From assembly GCF_014647535.1 (NCBI RefSeq), contig NZ_BMPJ01000005.1, forward strand, positions 1 through 64,000: a DNA stretch of 64,000 nt, written 5' to 3'. The position numbers and the translations under genes were made by a program. Under the pieces are notes generated by a model that searched no databases, was not told the origin of the DNA, and worked only from the letters and a program-made list of their open reading frames with translations. How positions within the stretch are numbered: position 1 is the stretch's first letter; each line of letters opens with the position of its first letter. The DNA is from Thermus composti. GTDB lineage: Bacteria > Deinococcota > Deinococci > Deinococcales > Thermaceae. This document shows, one piece after another, positions 34,695 through 43,979 of this stretch.

Positions 34695-36491
34695 ATGGCC
34701 CTTCAGCGCGCCCTCGTCATCTACAAAGGCAAGCCCGCCCTGGCCGAGGAGCGGGGAGACCGGCTTCTCCTCACCCTTCCCGGCGGGGAGACCCAGCGGG
34801 TCCGGCCCAAGGACGTCCTCCTCCTTCACCCAGGGCCCGCCACCTTGGACCTAACGCCCCCCCAAGGGGAGGAGGAGGCCGCCTGGGAGCTTTTGGAAGG
34901 GCAGGCGGTAAGCCTTAGGGAGCTCGCCGAGCTGGTCTACGGGGCCTACACCCCGGAGGCCGCCTACGGGGCCTTTCTCCTCGCCCAGAAGGGGGAGCGC
35001 TTCGTTTGGGAGGGGGAAAGGGTCCGGGCACGGACCCGGGAAGAGCTTGCCGCCCTCCTCGAGGCCCAAAGGCAGAAGGAGGCCCGAGAAAGGGCCTTCC
35101 GGGAAGGGGTGGAGCGGCTTAGGAGGGGGGCCCCAGAGGAGGAAGACCGCCCCCTCCTCGCCGAGGTGGAGGCCCTGGCCCTGGGCGAAAGAAAGGAAAG
35201 CCGGGTCCTAAAGGCCCTAGGCCTCCCCGAGACTCCTGAAGCGGCCCAGGGGCTTCTTTTGCGCCTTGGGGTGTGGCGGCGGGAAAACCCCCATCCCAGG
35301 AGGCTTGGCCTTCCTCTGGAGGCCCCAGACCTCCCCGTCCCCCCCCTCCCTGAGGAAAAGCGGGCGGACCTCACCCACCTCCCCGCCTTCGCCATAGACG
35401 ACGAGGGAAGCCAGGACCCCGACGACGCCGTCTTCGCCGAGGAGGTGGAGGGGGGCTTCCGCCTCTTCGTCCACGTGGCGGACGTGGCGGCCCTGGTGCT
35501 CCCGGGAAGCCCCTTGGACCGGGAGGCTTTGCGCCGGGGGGCGAACCTGTACCTCCCCGAGGGGACGGTGCCCATGCTCCCCCCCGCCATCACCGAGGCC
35601 CTCGGCCTGGGCCTAAAGGAGGTCTCCCCGGCCCTCACCTTTGAGCTATGGGTCTCGGAGGAGGGCGACCTCCTGGAGGAACGGGTCTACCCGAGCTGGG
35701 TCCGGGTCCAGCGGCTCACCTACAAGGAGGCCTTGGACCGGCCCGAGCTCAGCCCCTTGCGCCGGGTGGCGGAGGCCTTCCACCGGAAGCGCCTGGCCCA
35801 AGGGGCCCTGGACCTCTTGTTGCCCGAGGCCAAGGTGCGGGTGGAAGGGGAGGAGATCCGGATCACGCCCCTTCCTCCCTACCCAAGCCGCCTTTGGGTG
35901 CGGGAGGCCATGCTCCTTGCGGGCTACGCCGCCGCCCACTTGGCCTTGAAGGAGGGGCTTCCCTTCCCCTTCGCCACCCAGGAGGCCCCAAGCCGGAGGG
36001 TGGAGGGGGAGGGGCTTGCCGCCATGTGGGAGCAGAGGAAGGCCCTCAAGCGGGCCCAGCTCAAGGCGGTCCCCGCCCCCCACAAGGGCCTCGGGCTTCC
36101 CCTCTACGCCCAGGTGACGAGCCCCTTGAGGCGCTACCTGGACCTGGTGGCCCACCAGCAGCTAAGGGCCTGGCTCAAGGGGGAAAGGCCCCTTTCCCAG
36201 GCGGAGCTTCTGGAAAGGGTGGGGGCGGCGGAGGCGGTGGCCGACCTGGTGCGGGAGGCGGAGCGCAAGAGCAAGCTCCACTGGACCCTCCTTTACCTCC
36301 AGGAAAAGGGCTACGAGGGGCCTGGGGTCCTGGTGGAGCGAAGGGGGGCGCAAGGGGTCTTCCTCCTCCCCGAGCTCGGGCTTTCCGCCCAGGTGGCCCT
36401 CTCCCAGGCCCTCCCCCTAAACGCCGAGGCCCGCCTCCGCTTCCTGGAGGCGGACCTTCCGGCCCTCGAGGCCCGCTTCGCCCTGGTTTAA
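34695..36491 (+). CDS. RNase II/R family 3-prime exoribonuclease
   Basis: 598 residues. The RNB domain begins near LPAFAIDDEGSQDPDDAVFAEE, with the four conserved Asp residues that bind Mg, and continues through GFRLFVHVADVA and YAQVTSPLRRYLDLVAHQQL. The N-terminus (about residues 1-200) is not a typical pair of cold-shock domains, and the C-terminal S1 region is reduced. It degrades RNA from the 3-prime end. AAGGAG precedes the ATG. RNase R versus II cannot be decided. Confidence 0.9.
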   Translation: MALQRALVIYKGKPALAEERGDRLLLTLPGGETQRVRPKDVLLLHPGPATLDLTPPQGEEEAAWELLEGQAVSLRELAELVYGAYTPEAAYGAFLLAQKGERFVWEGERVRARTREELAALLEAQRQKEARERAFREGVERLRRGAPEEEDRPLLAEVEALALGERKESRVLKALGLPETPEAAQGLLLRLGVWRRENPHPRRLGLPLEAPDLPVPPLPEEKRADLTHLPAFAIDDEGSQDPDDAVFAEEVEGGFRLFVHVADVAALVLPGSPLDREALRRGANLYLPEGTVPMLPPAITEALGLGLKEVSPALTFELWVSEEGDLLEERVYPSWVRVQRLTYKEALDRPELSPLRRVAEAFHRKRLAQGALDLLLPEAKVRVEGEEIRITPLPPYPSRLWVREAMLLAGYAAAHLALKEGLPFPFATQEAPSRRVEGEGLAAMWEQRKALKRAQLKAVPAPHKGLGLPLYAQVTSPLRRYLDLVAHQQLRAWLKGERPLSQAELLERVGAAEAVADLVREAERKSKLHWTLLYLQEKGYEGPGVLVERRGAQGVFLLPELGLSAQVALSQALPLNAEARLRFLEADLPALEARFALV

Positions 36492-36508
36492 CTACCCCGA
36501 AAAGGCCT

Positions 36509-36523
36509 CGTGTTGCGAAATCA
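36509..36523. repeat. Dispersed CGTGTTRCGAAAYCA motif, copy 2
   Basis: CGTGTTGCGAAATCA lies between the convergent stops of the RNase gene and icd, and matches 12582-12596 in 13 of 15 positions. Confidence 0.35.
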
Positions 36524-36539
36524 ACCCGTGGGCCCTTGG

Positions 36540-37817
<1,278 letters not shown>

Positions 37818-37864
37818 ACCTAACCTCCGGCTCTAGCATACCCCGCTTAGGGGAAGAAAGGTGT

Positions 37865-37975
37865 CCTGAACCTGATTCATGCCTGGCCTTTTCGGGGGTG
37901 GGGAAGCCTTCTTGCTTGGGGGCGCCTTGACCGACCGGGGCCCCTCCCCTAAGATAGGGGGTGCCTGGCGCGCTT
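37865..37975. other. Region between icd and the tRNA gene
   Basis: Apart from the tRNA promoter at 37927-37955 and a weak icd -10 (TATGCT, minus strand 37840-37835, just outside this stretch), I see no ORF or RNA here. Confidence 0.4.
37927..37955 (+). promoter_or_regulatory. Promoter of the tRNA gene
   Basis: TTGACC (37927-37932), a 17-base spacer and TAAGAT (37950-37955) make a good sigma-70-type promoter 20 bases before the tRNA. A short 5-prime leader would be removed by RNase P. Confidence 0.8.
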
Positions 37976-38052
37976 GGCGGCGTAGCTCAGGTGGTTAGAG
38001 CACACGACTCATAATCGTGGTGTCGTGGGTTCGAGTCCCACCGCCGCCACCA
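37976..38052 (+). tRNA. tRNA-Met (anticodon CAU), probably elongator
   Basis: 77 bases with a perfect 7-bp acceptor stem (GGCGGCG with CGCCGCC), D arm TAGCTCAGGTGGTTAGAGCA, anticodon stem CACGA/TCGTG with loop CTCATAA, T arm GTGGGTTCGAGTCCCAC and an encoded CCA. The paired first acceptor position argues against the initiator tRNA. The D arm and loop look like elongator Met, but tRNA-Ile2 (lysidine-modified CAU) cannot be strictly excluded from sequence alone. Confidence 0.95.
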
Positions 38053-38070
38053 GCGAAAAGAAGCAAAGCT

Positions 38071-38102
38071 ACCGCCCTCGGAAGCGAGGGCGGTTTGCTT
38101 TT
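38071..38102 (+). terminator. Terminator of the tRNA gene
   Basis: A perfect 10-bp stem (38071-38080 with 38085-38094) with a GAAG loop is followed by TTGCTTTT. An upstream AAGCAAA can extend pairing with the T tract. Confidence 0.9.
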
Positions 38103-38200
38103 CGCCCCGCAAGGCCGCCGGACACCTTTTGGAGGGCCGGGGGCGGGTAGCCTTTTCGGCGTATGGGACCGCGGGAGGAGATCCTTTCCTAGGCACCCTC

Positions 38201-39325
38201 ATGGCCTTGGGTGCCTTCAGCATAGACGTGATGCTTCCGGCCCTCGAGGCCACCGCCCTCCGCTACGGCATCACCCCCACGGCGGCCCAGCTGGTGGTGG
38301 GGGTGTATTTTTTGGGCTTCGCCCTGGGGCAACTCCTCTTCGGCCCCTTGATGGACGCCTGGGGGCGGCGGCCGGTCCTTAGGGGGGCCCTCTTGGGCTT
38401 CGCCCTGGCGGCGGGCCTCACCGTGGTGGCCCCTTCCTTCGGCCTCCTCCTCCTCGCACGGGGGGTCCAGGGCTTCTTCGCCGCCAGCTTCCGCATCGGG
38501 GTCACCGCCAGCGTCCGCGACCGCTACCGGGGCGAGACCATGGCCCGCCTCCTCTCCTACGCCCTCTTGGTCCTCATGGTGGCCCCGGTTTTGGCCCCAA
38601 GCCTTGGGGTTCTCCTTCTTGGCCTTGGGGCCTGGGGGCCCTACGCCTTCCCCGCCCTCCTCGGGGCCCTGGCCTTCCTCTGGAGCGGGCGCTTCCGGGA
38701 GACCCTTCCTCCCGCCAAGCGGCGCCCCCTGGCCTGGAAAAGCCTCGAGGAAGGAGTCTTCTGGGTAGTCCGGGACCCCCGGGCCATCCGCTACACCCTG
38801 GCCTTGGGCGGGGTCTTCGGGATCCTCTACGCCTACCTGAGCGCCTCGGCCCAGCTCTACAAGGACCACCTGGGGCTTTCCAACGCCCGCTTCGCCCTGG
38901 CCTTCGGGGCCACGGGCCTTCTCTTAGCCCTGGCCAACCTTTTGGGCCCGAGGCTTGTGGCCCGGCTGGGCCTGGGGCGGGCGCTCAGGCTTGCCCTAAG
39001 GGGGCTTCTCGGCCTCCTTCTCCTTTTGCCCCTCCACGCCCTGGCCCCAGGGGTTTTCTCCTTCTGGCTGCACCTCTCCTTGGTCCTCGTCCTGGTGGCC
39101 TTCACCTTTCCCAACGCCCAGGCCAGGGCCTTGGAGGGGCTTGGCCGGGTGGCGGGGCTTGCGGCGAGCTTCACCGGCTTTTTCTCCACCCTGCTCGCCG
39201 CCCTTCTAGGGGCCGGGGTGGGGATGATCTCCCAGGGCGAGCCCTTTCCCTTCGCCCTGGGCCTCCTTGGGCTTGGGCTTTTGGGGTTTGGGGCGGGGGA
39301 GGCGGCGGAGCGGCGGGGGGCCTGA
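38201..39325 (+). CDS. MFS drug exporter (Bcr/CflA type) with a frameshifted N-terminus
   Basis: The intact frame encodes about 374 residues with some twelve hydrophobic helices. It has the motif A-like LFGPLMDAWGRRPVLRGALL and QGFFAASFRIGVTASVRDRY of Bcr/CflA exporters. The natural start seems to be ATG 38163, which reads MGPREEILS and then meets TAG at 38190. One extra C near 38188 would join it to LGTLMALGAFSIDVMLPAL, the expected helix 1. As written, translation must start at ATG 38201 or at an unlikely TTG at 38129, losing part of helix 1. It may be a recent frameshift or a sequencing error. Confidence 0.75.
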   Translation: MALGAFSIDVMLPALEATALRYGITPTAAQLVVGVYFLGFALGQLLFGPLMDAWGRRPVLRGALLGFALAAGLTVVAPSFGLLLLARGVQGFFAASFRIGVTASVRDRYRGETMARLLSYALLVLMVAPVLAPSLGVLLLGLGAWGPYAFPALLGALAFLWSGRFRETLPPAKRRPLAWKSLEEGVFWVVRDPRAIRYTLALGGVFGILYAYLSASAQLYKDHLGLSNARFALAFGATGLLLALANLLGPRLVARLGLGRALRLALRGLLGLLLLLPLHALAPGVFSFWLHLSLVLVLVAFTFPNAQARALEGLGRVAGLAASFTGFFSTLLAALLGAGVGMISQGEPFPFALGLLGLGLLGFGAGEAAERRGA

Positions 39326-39326
39326 G

Positions 39327-39371
39327 GCCCGGGCTAAAGATCCCGTCGTCGTTGGTCACCAGGATCCGCAT
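39327..39371 (-). pseudogene. SurE N-terminal remnant
   Basis: On the minus strand an ATG at 39371 reads MRILVTNDDGIFSPG, nearly identical to the highly conserved metal-binding N-terminus of SurE 5-prime nucleotidases. After these 15 residues homology stops and the frame runs into the antisense of the MFS gene end. The rest of surE was presumably lost by deletion or rearrangement. Confidence 0.75.
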
Positions 39372-39439
39372 GCCCTAAGCCTAGGGGTGCTGGGTCAGGA
39401 GAGGGTCAACGGGGTACACTGGTTCTAAAGGGGTTGGGT

Positions 39440-40594
39440 ATGGGAGAGCCGGTGATCCTCGAGGCCGTCCGCACCCCCATCGGCAAGAGGAACGGGGCCC
39501 TTAGGGCCTGGCGGCCCGATGCCCTCTACGCCAAGGTCCTGGACGCCCTCTTGGAGCGCACAGGGATAGACCCGGGCCTCATCGGAGACGTGATCACAGG
39601 GTGCGTAACCCAGGTGGGGGAGCAGGGGGCCAACGTGGGGCGGCTTGCCGTCCTCCTCTCCCGGCTTCCTAAGGAGGTGCCGGCGGTGAGCCTGAACCGC
39701 ATGTGCGGCTCCAGCCAGCAGGCCGTCCACTTCGCCGCCCAGGCCATCGCCGCCGGGGATCTGGACTTCGCCATCGCCGGTGGGGTGGAAAGCATGACCC
39801 GGGTCCCCATGTTCTCGGACATCTGCGGGGGCTTCCACACTCTAAACCCCGGGCTTTTCCAGCGCTACGAGCTCGTCCACCAGGGGGAAAGCGCCGAGCG
39901 CATCGCCGAGCGCTACGGCCTTTGCCGGGAGGAGCTAGACGAGTGGAGCTACCTCTCCCACAAAAGGGCGGCCCGGGCCCAAAAGGAGGGGCGCTTCGCC
40001 GCCCAGCTTTTGCCCCTAGAGGGCCTGGACGCCCAGGGGAAGCCCTTTCTCCTGAGCCGGGACGAGGGGGTTCGCCCGGATGTGGACTACGAGAAGATGC
40101 TCGCCCTAAAGCCCGTCTTCCGGGAAAACGGGGTGGTCACCGCCGGCAACAGCAGCCAGATCTCCGACGGGGCGGCGGCCCTCCTCCTTGGGGACCGGGA
40201 GAAGGCCTTGGCCTTGGGCCTAAGGCCTAGGGCCCGCTTCCTCGCCCGGGTGGTGGTGGCGGGGGACCCCACGATGCAGCTTCTTGAGGTGATCCCCGCC
40301 ACGGAGAAGGCCCTAAAGCGGGCGGGGCTTTCCCTAAAAGACCTGGACGTCATAGAGATCAACGAGGCCTTCGCCAGCGTGGTCCTCGCCTGGATGCGCC
40401 ACTTCCGCCCCGACCCCGAGCGGGTGAACCCCAATGGCGGGGCCATCGCCCACGGCCACCCTTTGGGGGCCACGGGGGCCATCCTCATGACCAAGCTCCT
40501 TTACGAGCTGGAGCGCACGGGAGGGGAGTTCGGCCTCCAGGTGATGTGCATCGGCCACGGCCAGGCCACGGCCACGGTGATCCAGAGGATCTAG
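39440..40594 (+). CDS. Thiolase (acetyl-CoA acyltransferase)
   Basis: 384 residues from the ATG at 39440. The acyl-accepting Cys is in [27 protein letters not shown] carries the base His and CIGHGQATA the second catalytic Cys. NEAFASV is also present. It cleaves 3-ketoacyl-CoA in beta-oxidation or condenses acetyl-CoA. TACACT at 39415-39420 may be its -10, and a GGGTCA direct repeat (39392-39397, 39403-39408) lies just upstream. It leads a cluster with an SDR and a CaiB-family protein. Confidence 0.92.
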   Translation: MGEPVILEAVRTPIGKRNGALRAWRPDALYAKVLDALLERTGIDPGLIGDVITGCVTQVGEQGANVGRLAVLLSRLPKEVPAVSLNRMCGSSQQAVHFAAQAIAAGDLDFAIAGGVESMTRVPMFSDICGGFHTLNPGLFQRYELVHQGESAERIAERYGLCREELDEWSYLSHKRAARAQKEGRFAAQLLPLEGLDAQGKPFLLSRDEGVRPDVDYEKMLALKPVFRENGVVTAGNSSQISDGAAALLLGDREKALALGLRPRARFLARVVVAGDPTMQLLEVIPATEKALKRAGLSLKDLDVIEINEAFASVVLAWMRHFRPDPERVNPNGGAIAHGHPLGATGAILMTKLLYELERTGGEFGLQVMCIGHGQATATVIQRI

Positions 40595-40604
40595 GAGGGG
40601 AAGG

Positions 40605-41330
40605 ATGCAAAGCGCTTTGGTGACGGGTGGGGCCTCGGGGCTTGGGCGGGCGGCGGCCCTGGCCCTGAGGGACAAGGGGTACCGGGTGGTGGTCTTGGAC
40701 CTGAAGCGGGGCGAGGACGGCCTTTCCTACGTGGAGGGGGATGTGACCCGGGAGGAGGACGTGGCCCAAGCGGTGGCGGAGGCCCAAAGGGCGGGGACCC
40801 TTTTCGCCGTGGTGAACGCCGCCGGGATTGGCCTCGCCCGGAAGATCCTGGGCAGGGAGGGCCCCCACGACCTGGAGAGCTTCCGCAAGGTCTTGGAGGT
40901 GAACCTCCTCGGCACCTTCAACGTCCTGCGCCTTGCCGCCTGGGCCATGCGGGAAAACCCTCCCGACGCCGAGGGGCAGCGGGGGGTCATCGTGAACACC
41001 GCCAGCGTGGCCGCCTTTGAGGGCCAGATCGGCCAGGCGGCCTATGCGGCGAGCAAGGGGGGCGTGGTGGCCCTCACCCTCCCCGCCGCCCGGGAGCTGG
41101 CCGAATGGGGGATCCGGGTGGTGACGGTGGCCCCGGGGCTCTTTGACACGCCCCTCCTCCAGGGGCTTCCCGAGAAGGCCAAGGCCTCCTTGGCGGAGCA
41201 GGTCCCCTTCCCCAGGCGCTTGGGCCGCCCCGAGGAGTACGCCGCCTTGGTCCTCCACATCCTGGAAAACCCCATGCTGAACGGGGAGGTGGTCCGGCTG
41301 GATGGCGCCCTCCGCATGGCCCCCCGGTAG
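40605..41330 (+). CDS. Type II 3-hydroxyacyl-CoA dehydrogenase (SDR family)
   Basis: 241 residues with the SDR cofactor loop [18 protein letters not shown], Asp in VVLDLKRG favouring NAD, and the catalytic set Ser (VNTASVAAF), Tyr and Lys (AAYAASKGG). The internal [21 protein letters not shown] matches HSD17B10-type dehydrogenases, and from memory the protein is close to the T. thermophilus enzyme of known structure. It oxidises 3-hydroxyacyl-CoA just before the thiolase step. GGAGGGG precedes the ATG. Confidence 0.92.
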   Translation: MQSALVTGGASGLGRAAALALRDKGYRVVVLDLKRGEDGLSYVEGDVTREEDVAQAVAEAQRAGTLFAVVNAAGIGLARKILGREGPHDLESFRKVLEVNLLGTFNVLRLAAWAMRENPPDAEGQRGVIVNTASVAAFEGQIGQAAYAASKGGVVALTLPAARELAEWGIRVVTVAPGLFDTPLLQGLPEKAKASLAEQVPFPRRLGRPEEYAALVLHILENPMLNGEVVRLDGALRMAPR

Positions 41331-42132
41331 GGTCTTGGACCTGACCCGGCTTTTGCCGGGGCCCTTGGCGGGGAAGCTCCTCGCCGACATGGGCTTTCCC
41401 GTCCTCAAGGTGGAGCCCCCTTCCGGGGACCCCTTGAGGGCTTTAGCCCTCGAGGCCTACCGCTTCCTGAACGGGGGAAAGGAGATCCTTACCCTGGACC
41501 TGAAGGCGGAGGAGGGGCGGAAGCGGCTTTTGGAGTGGGTGCGGGAGGCCGCCATCCTTCTAGAGTCCAACCGCCCGGGGGTGATGGAGCGGCTGGGGTT
41601 GGGCCCCGAGGTGCTCCTTAGGGTCAACCCCCGGCTCGTCTACCTGCGCCTAAGGGGCTATCCCGATGCCCCGGACCCGGGCCACGACCTCACCTACCTG
41701 GCGGAAGCGGGGCTTCTTGGCCGGTTTCCCTGGCGGGCTTTCCAGTTCGCCGACCTGGCTGGGGCCTACGCCCTGGCCCTTACCGCCCTTAAAGGGCTTC
41801 TCCTGGGGGGCGGGGTCTACGAGGTGGCCCTAAGCGAGGCGGTGAAGGCCATCGCCTACCCGCCCATTCCCTTCCTGGACGGCTCGGCGCTCTGCTACGG
41901 GGTCTACCCGGCGGCCGAAGGGGAGGTGGCCTTGGCTGCCTTGGAGCCCCACCTCTGGGCCCTTTTCTGCGAAAAGGCGGGGCTTGGTGAGCTTCTAGGG
42001 GCGGCCTTGACCCCGGCCTCCCCGGAAAACCCCGCCTACGCCCGCCTCCTGGCCTTCTTCGCCCAAAGGCCCGCCCTGGCCTGGGAGGCCTGGGCCAGGG
42101 CGGAGGGGCTTCCCCTTAGGGCCGTTCGCTAG
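41302..42132 (+). CDS. CaiB/BaiF family CoA-transferase or acyl-CoA racemase, short form
   Basis: 276 residues, shorter than the usual 350-400. [36 protein letters not shown] is a typical family III N-terminus and [11 protein letters not shown] precedes the catalytic Asp region ([19 protein letters not shown]). Members transfer CoA between acids or racemise 2-methylacyl-CoA. The C-terminal part is reduced but the frame is open. It overlaps the SDR gene by 29 bases and ends the acyl-CoA cluster. Confidence 0.85.
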   Translation: MAPSAWPPGRVLDLTRLLPGPLAGKLLADMGFPVLKVEPPSGDPLRALALEAYRFLNGGKEILTLDLKAEEGRKRLLEWVREAAILLESNRPGVMERLGLGPEVLLRVNPRLVYLRLRGYPDAPDPGHDLTYLAEAGLLGRFPWRAFQFADLAGAYALALTALKGLLLGGGVYEVALSEAVKAIAYPPIPFLDGSALCYGVYPAAEGEVALAALEPHLWALFCEKAGLGELLGAALTPASPENPAYARLLAFFAQRPALAWEAWARAEGLPLRAVR

Positions 42133-42220
42133 CGGGCGGTCTAGCTTAGGCCTATGGGGAAGGCCGCGCAAAACGGGCCTAGCCAGGTTATTTGTATAAG
42201 GGTTTGAAGTCAGCGCTCCC

Positions 42221-42250
42221 TTGACCGGGTCTAACCTGCTTGGTTAGACT
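42221..42250 (+). promoter_or_regulatory. Promoter with an overlapping palindromic operator
   Basis: TTGACC (42221-42226), an 18-base spacer and TAGACT (42245-42250) form a good promoter. A perfect inverted repeat, GTCTAACC (42229-42236) and GGTTAGAC (42242-42249) with a 5-base spacer, fills the spacer and most of the -10. A dimeric repressor bound here would block polymerase. Confidence 0.75.
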
Positions 42251-42268
42251 CCCTTTTGGAGGTGTCCA

Positions 42269-43255
42269 ATGAAGCGTCTTTTGGCGCTATGGGTTCTTTT
42301 GGCCGTGGCCCTGGCCCAGGGGCTTTCCCTCTGGCAAGCGGTGGAGGTGCCCGGCGGGGTTTGCGCGGACGGCTCCCCCTACCGCTTTTACGTGAGCCCC
42401 GGGGACCCCAGGAAGGTGGTCATAGACTTCCAGGGGGGCGGGGCCTGCTGGGACGCCGCCACCTGCGGCCCGGAAAGCCGCACCTACCGCAAACAGGTGG
42501 ATATCCAGGAGCTGGGGCTTGCCCAGGGCATCTATAACCGGATCAGCGTGGCCAACCCCTTCTACGGCTGGACCCACGTTTTCATCCCCTACTGCACCGG
42601 GGACCTCCACGTGGGCCAGGCCACGGTGGACTACGGGGGCTTCAAGGTCCACCACCAGGGGGCCAGGAACGTGCGGGCGGTGCTGGAGTACGTCTTTAGG
42701 AACCACACCAACCCCGAGCGGGTCTTCATCACCGGGTGCAGCGCCGGGGCCTACGGGGCCGTCTTCTGGGCCGACAAGGTCCTTTCCACCTACAAAAACG
42801 CCCAGATCGCCGTCTGCGGGGACGCGGGCGTGGGGGTGCGCACCGAGGGCTTCCCCGGCTTCGCCCGCTGGAACCCCAGGCTCCCGGAGCTTCCCGGCCT
42901 TTCCCCAAACCCCGAGGTCCAGGAGATCTACCTGGCCCTGGCCAAGGCCTACCCCAAGGCGGTCATCGCCCAGTACACCACGGTTCTGGACGGGACCCAG
43001 ATCTTCTTCTACGCCTTGATGAAGGGGGAGGCTTCCCCTTCCGAGGCCACCGCAAGGGAGTGGGCCATGAAGGCTCAGGAGGCGGTGCTTCGGCCGGCGC
43101 AGGCGGAAAACTACACCTTCTACCTGGCTCCCGGAGGCCAGCACTGCATCCTGCCGAGGCCTGAGCTCTACACCCTGAAGGTGGGGGAGGTTTCCTTCCT
43201 GGACTGGCTCAGGGCGATGGCGGAGGGGAAGACGCCGCCCCGGGTGCGGCCCTGA
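42269..43255 (+). CDS. Secreted pectinacetylesterase/Notum-like hydrolase
   Basis: 328 residues with a signal peptide (MKRLLALWVLLAVALAQ). The early DFQGGGACWDAATC is the family's oxyanion-region signature. The nucleophile is in FITGCSAGAYGAVFWAD (GxSxG), with Asp in VCGDAGVG or TTVLDGTQ and His in PGGQHCILP. Several cysteines suggest disulfides. Family members deacetylate polysaccharides or lipids; the substrate here is unknown. GGAGG precedes the ATG. It has its own regulated promoter, and its end overlaps a convergent gene by 47 bases. Confidence 0.85.
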   Translation: MKRLLALWVLLAVALAQGLSLWQAVEVPGGVCADGSPYRFYVSPGDPRKVVIDFQGGGACWDAATCGPESRTYRKQVDIQELGLAQGIYNRISVANPFYGWTHVFIPYCTGDLHVGQATVDYGGFKVHHQGARNVRAVLEYVFRNHTNPERVFITGCSAGAYGAVFWADKVLSTYKNAQIAVCGDAGVGVRTEGFPGFARWNPRLPELPGLSPNPEVQEIYLALAKAYPKAVIAQYTTVLDGTQIFFYALMKGEASPSEATAREWAMKAQEAVLRPAQAENYTFYLAPGGQHCILPRPELYTLKVGEVSFLDWLRAMAEGKTPPRVRP

Positions 43256-43979
43256 AGGAGGCGAACCAGTCCTTGAGGTCCGGGTAAAGGGCCAGGAGGA
43301 GGCGGTGCCCCTTCCTGCGGTCCAGGGGGGCCGCCTCCAGGAAGGCCTTTAGGAGCCGGTCGCCCCCTTGCGCCTGGATCTCCTCCGCCTTCAGGGTGAA
43401 GCGGGCCTGGAACCAGAGGGCCCCCTCGAGGCCGCCCCGCCTCCGCTCGTAGGCGGAAAGGCTCTTCCGCTTAGGGTTTAGGCCCGCCAGGTACCGGCTC
43501 CAGCTTAGGAGGACCTCGGCCAGGTCCGGCCGGGCCTCCTTTAGGGCCAGGAGGAAGAGGTAGTTGGCGAAGAACTCGTCCAGCCACCGGGCCCCCGTGC
43601 GGAGCCGCCAGGCCACCTGCACCGCGTGGGCGTACTCGTGCCCCAGGTTCAGGTCCAAGAAGGCGGGGATCTCCCCAGGGGGCGGCCCCAGGGGGAGGAG
43701 GGCTTCCCTCAGGCGGTAAAGGAGCCTTTCCGGGTAGGTGAGGGGGGCGTAGAGGGCGAGGCCCTCGGGCCCTGCGTGCTGGAAGGGAAGGCCGTAAGGG
43801 TAGGGGAGGCGGGCCCGCCAGTCCTTCTCGGAGAGGACGTAAAGGGCCACGGGGGGCAGGGGGGCGTAGCGGACGTAGACCTCCCTTAAGGTGAGGAGGT
43901 AGTCCTGGAGGGCCTTGGCCCGAAAGGCCCCCCCCTCGGAGAAGAAGGCGGGGAGATGGGGGTGAGGAAGGGCCCGCAT
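43209..43979 (-). CDS. Putative zinc metallopeptidase of unknown family
   Basis: A 256-residue soluble protein with HExxH in LNLGHEYAHAVQVAW (about residue 115), and downstream WLDEFFANYLFLLAL, in which Glu could be the third zinc ligand as in gluzincins. No signal peptide is seen. The rest matches nothing I recognise. The ATG overlaps the recG stop by one base (TGATG), so it is likely co-translated with recG. Confidence 0.65.
   Translation of the reverse strand: MRALPHPHLPAFFSEGGAFRAKALQDYLLTLREVYVRYAPLPPVALYVLSEKDWRARLPYPYGLPFQHAGPEGLALYAPLTYPERLLYRLREALLPLGPPPGEIPAFLDLNLGHEYAHAVQVAWRLRTGARWLDEFFANYLFLLALKEARPDLAEVLLSWSRYLAGLNPKRKSLSAYERRRGGLEGALWFQARFTLKAEEIQAQGGDRLLKAFLEAAPLDRRKGHRLLLALYPDLKDWFASFRAAPGAASSPPPSP

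Noticed and set aside
39392-39408. GGGTCA direct repeat upstream of the thiolase as an operator
   Set aside because: Only two 6-base copies 11 bases apart, with no inverted partner; kept as a note in the thiolase entry, not called a site.
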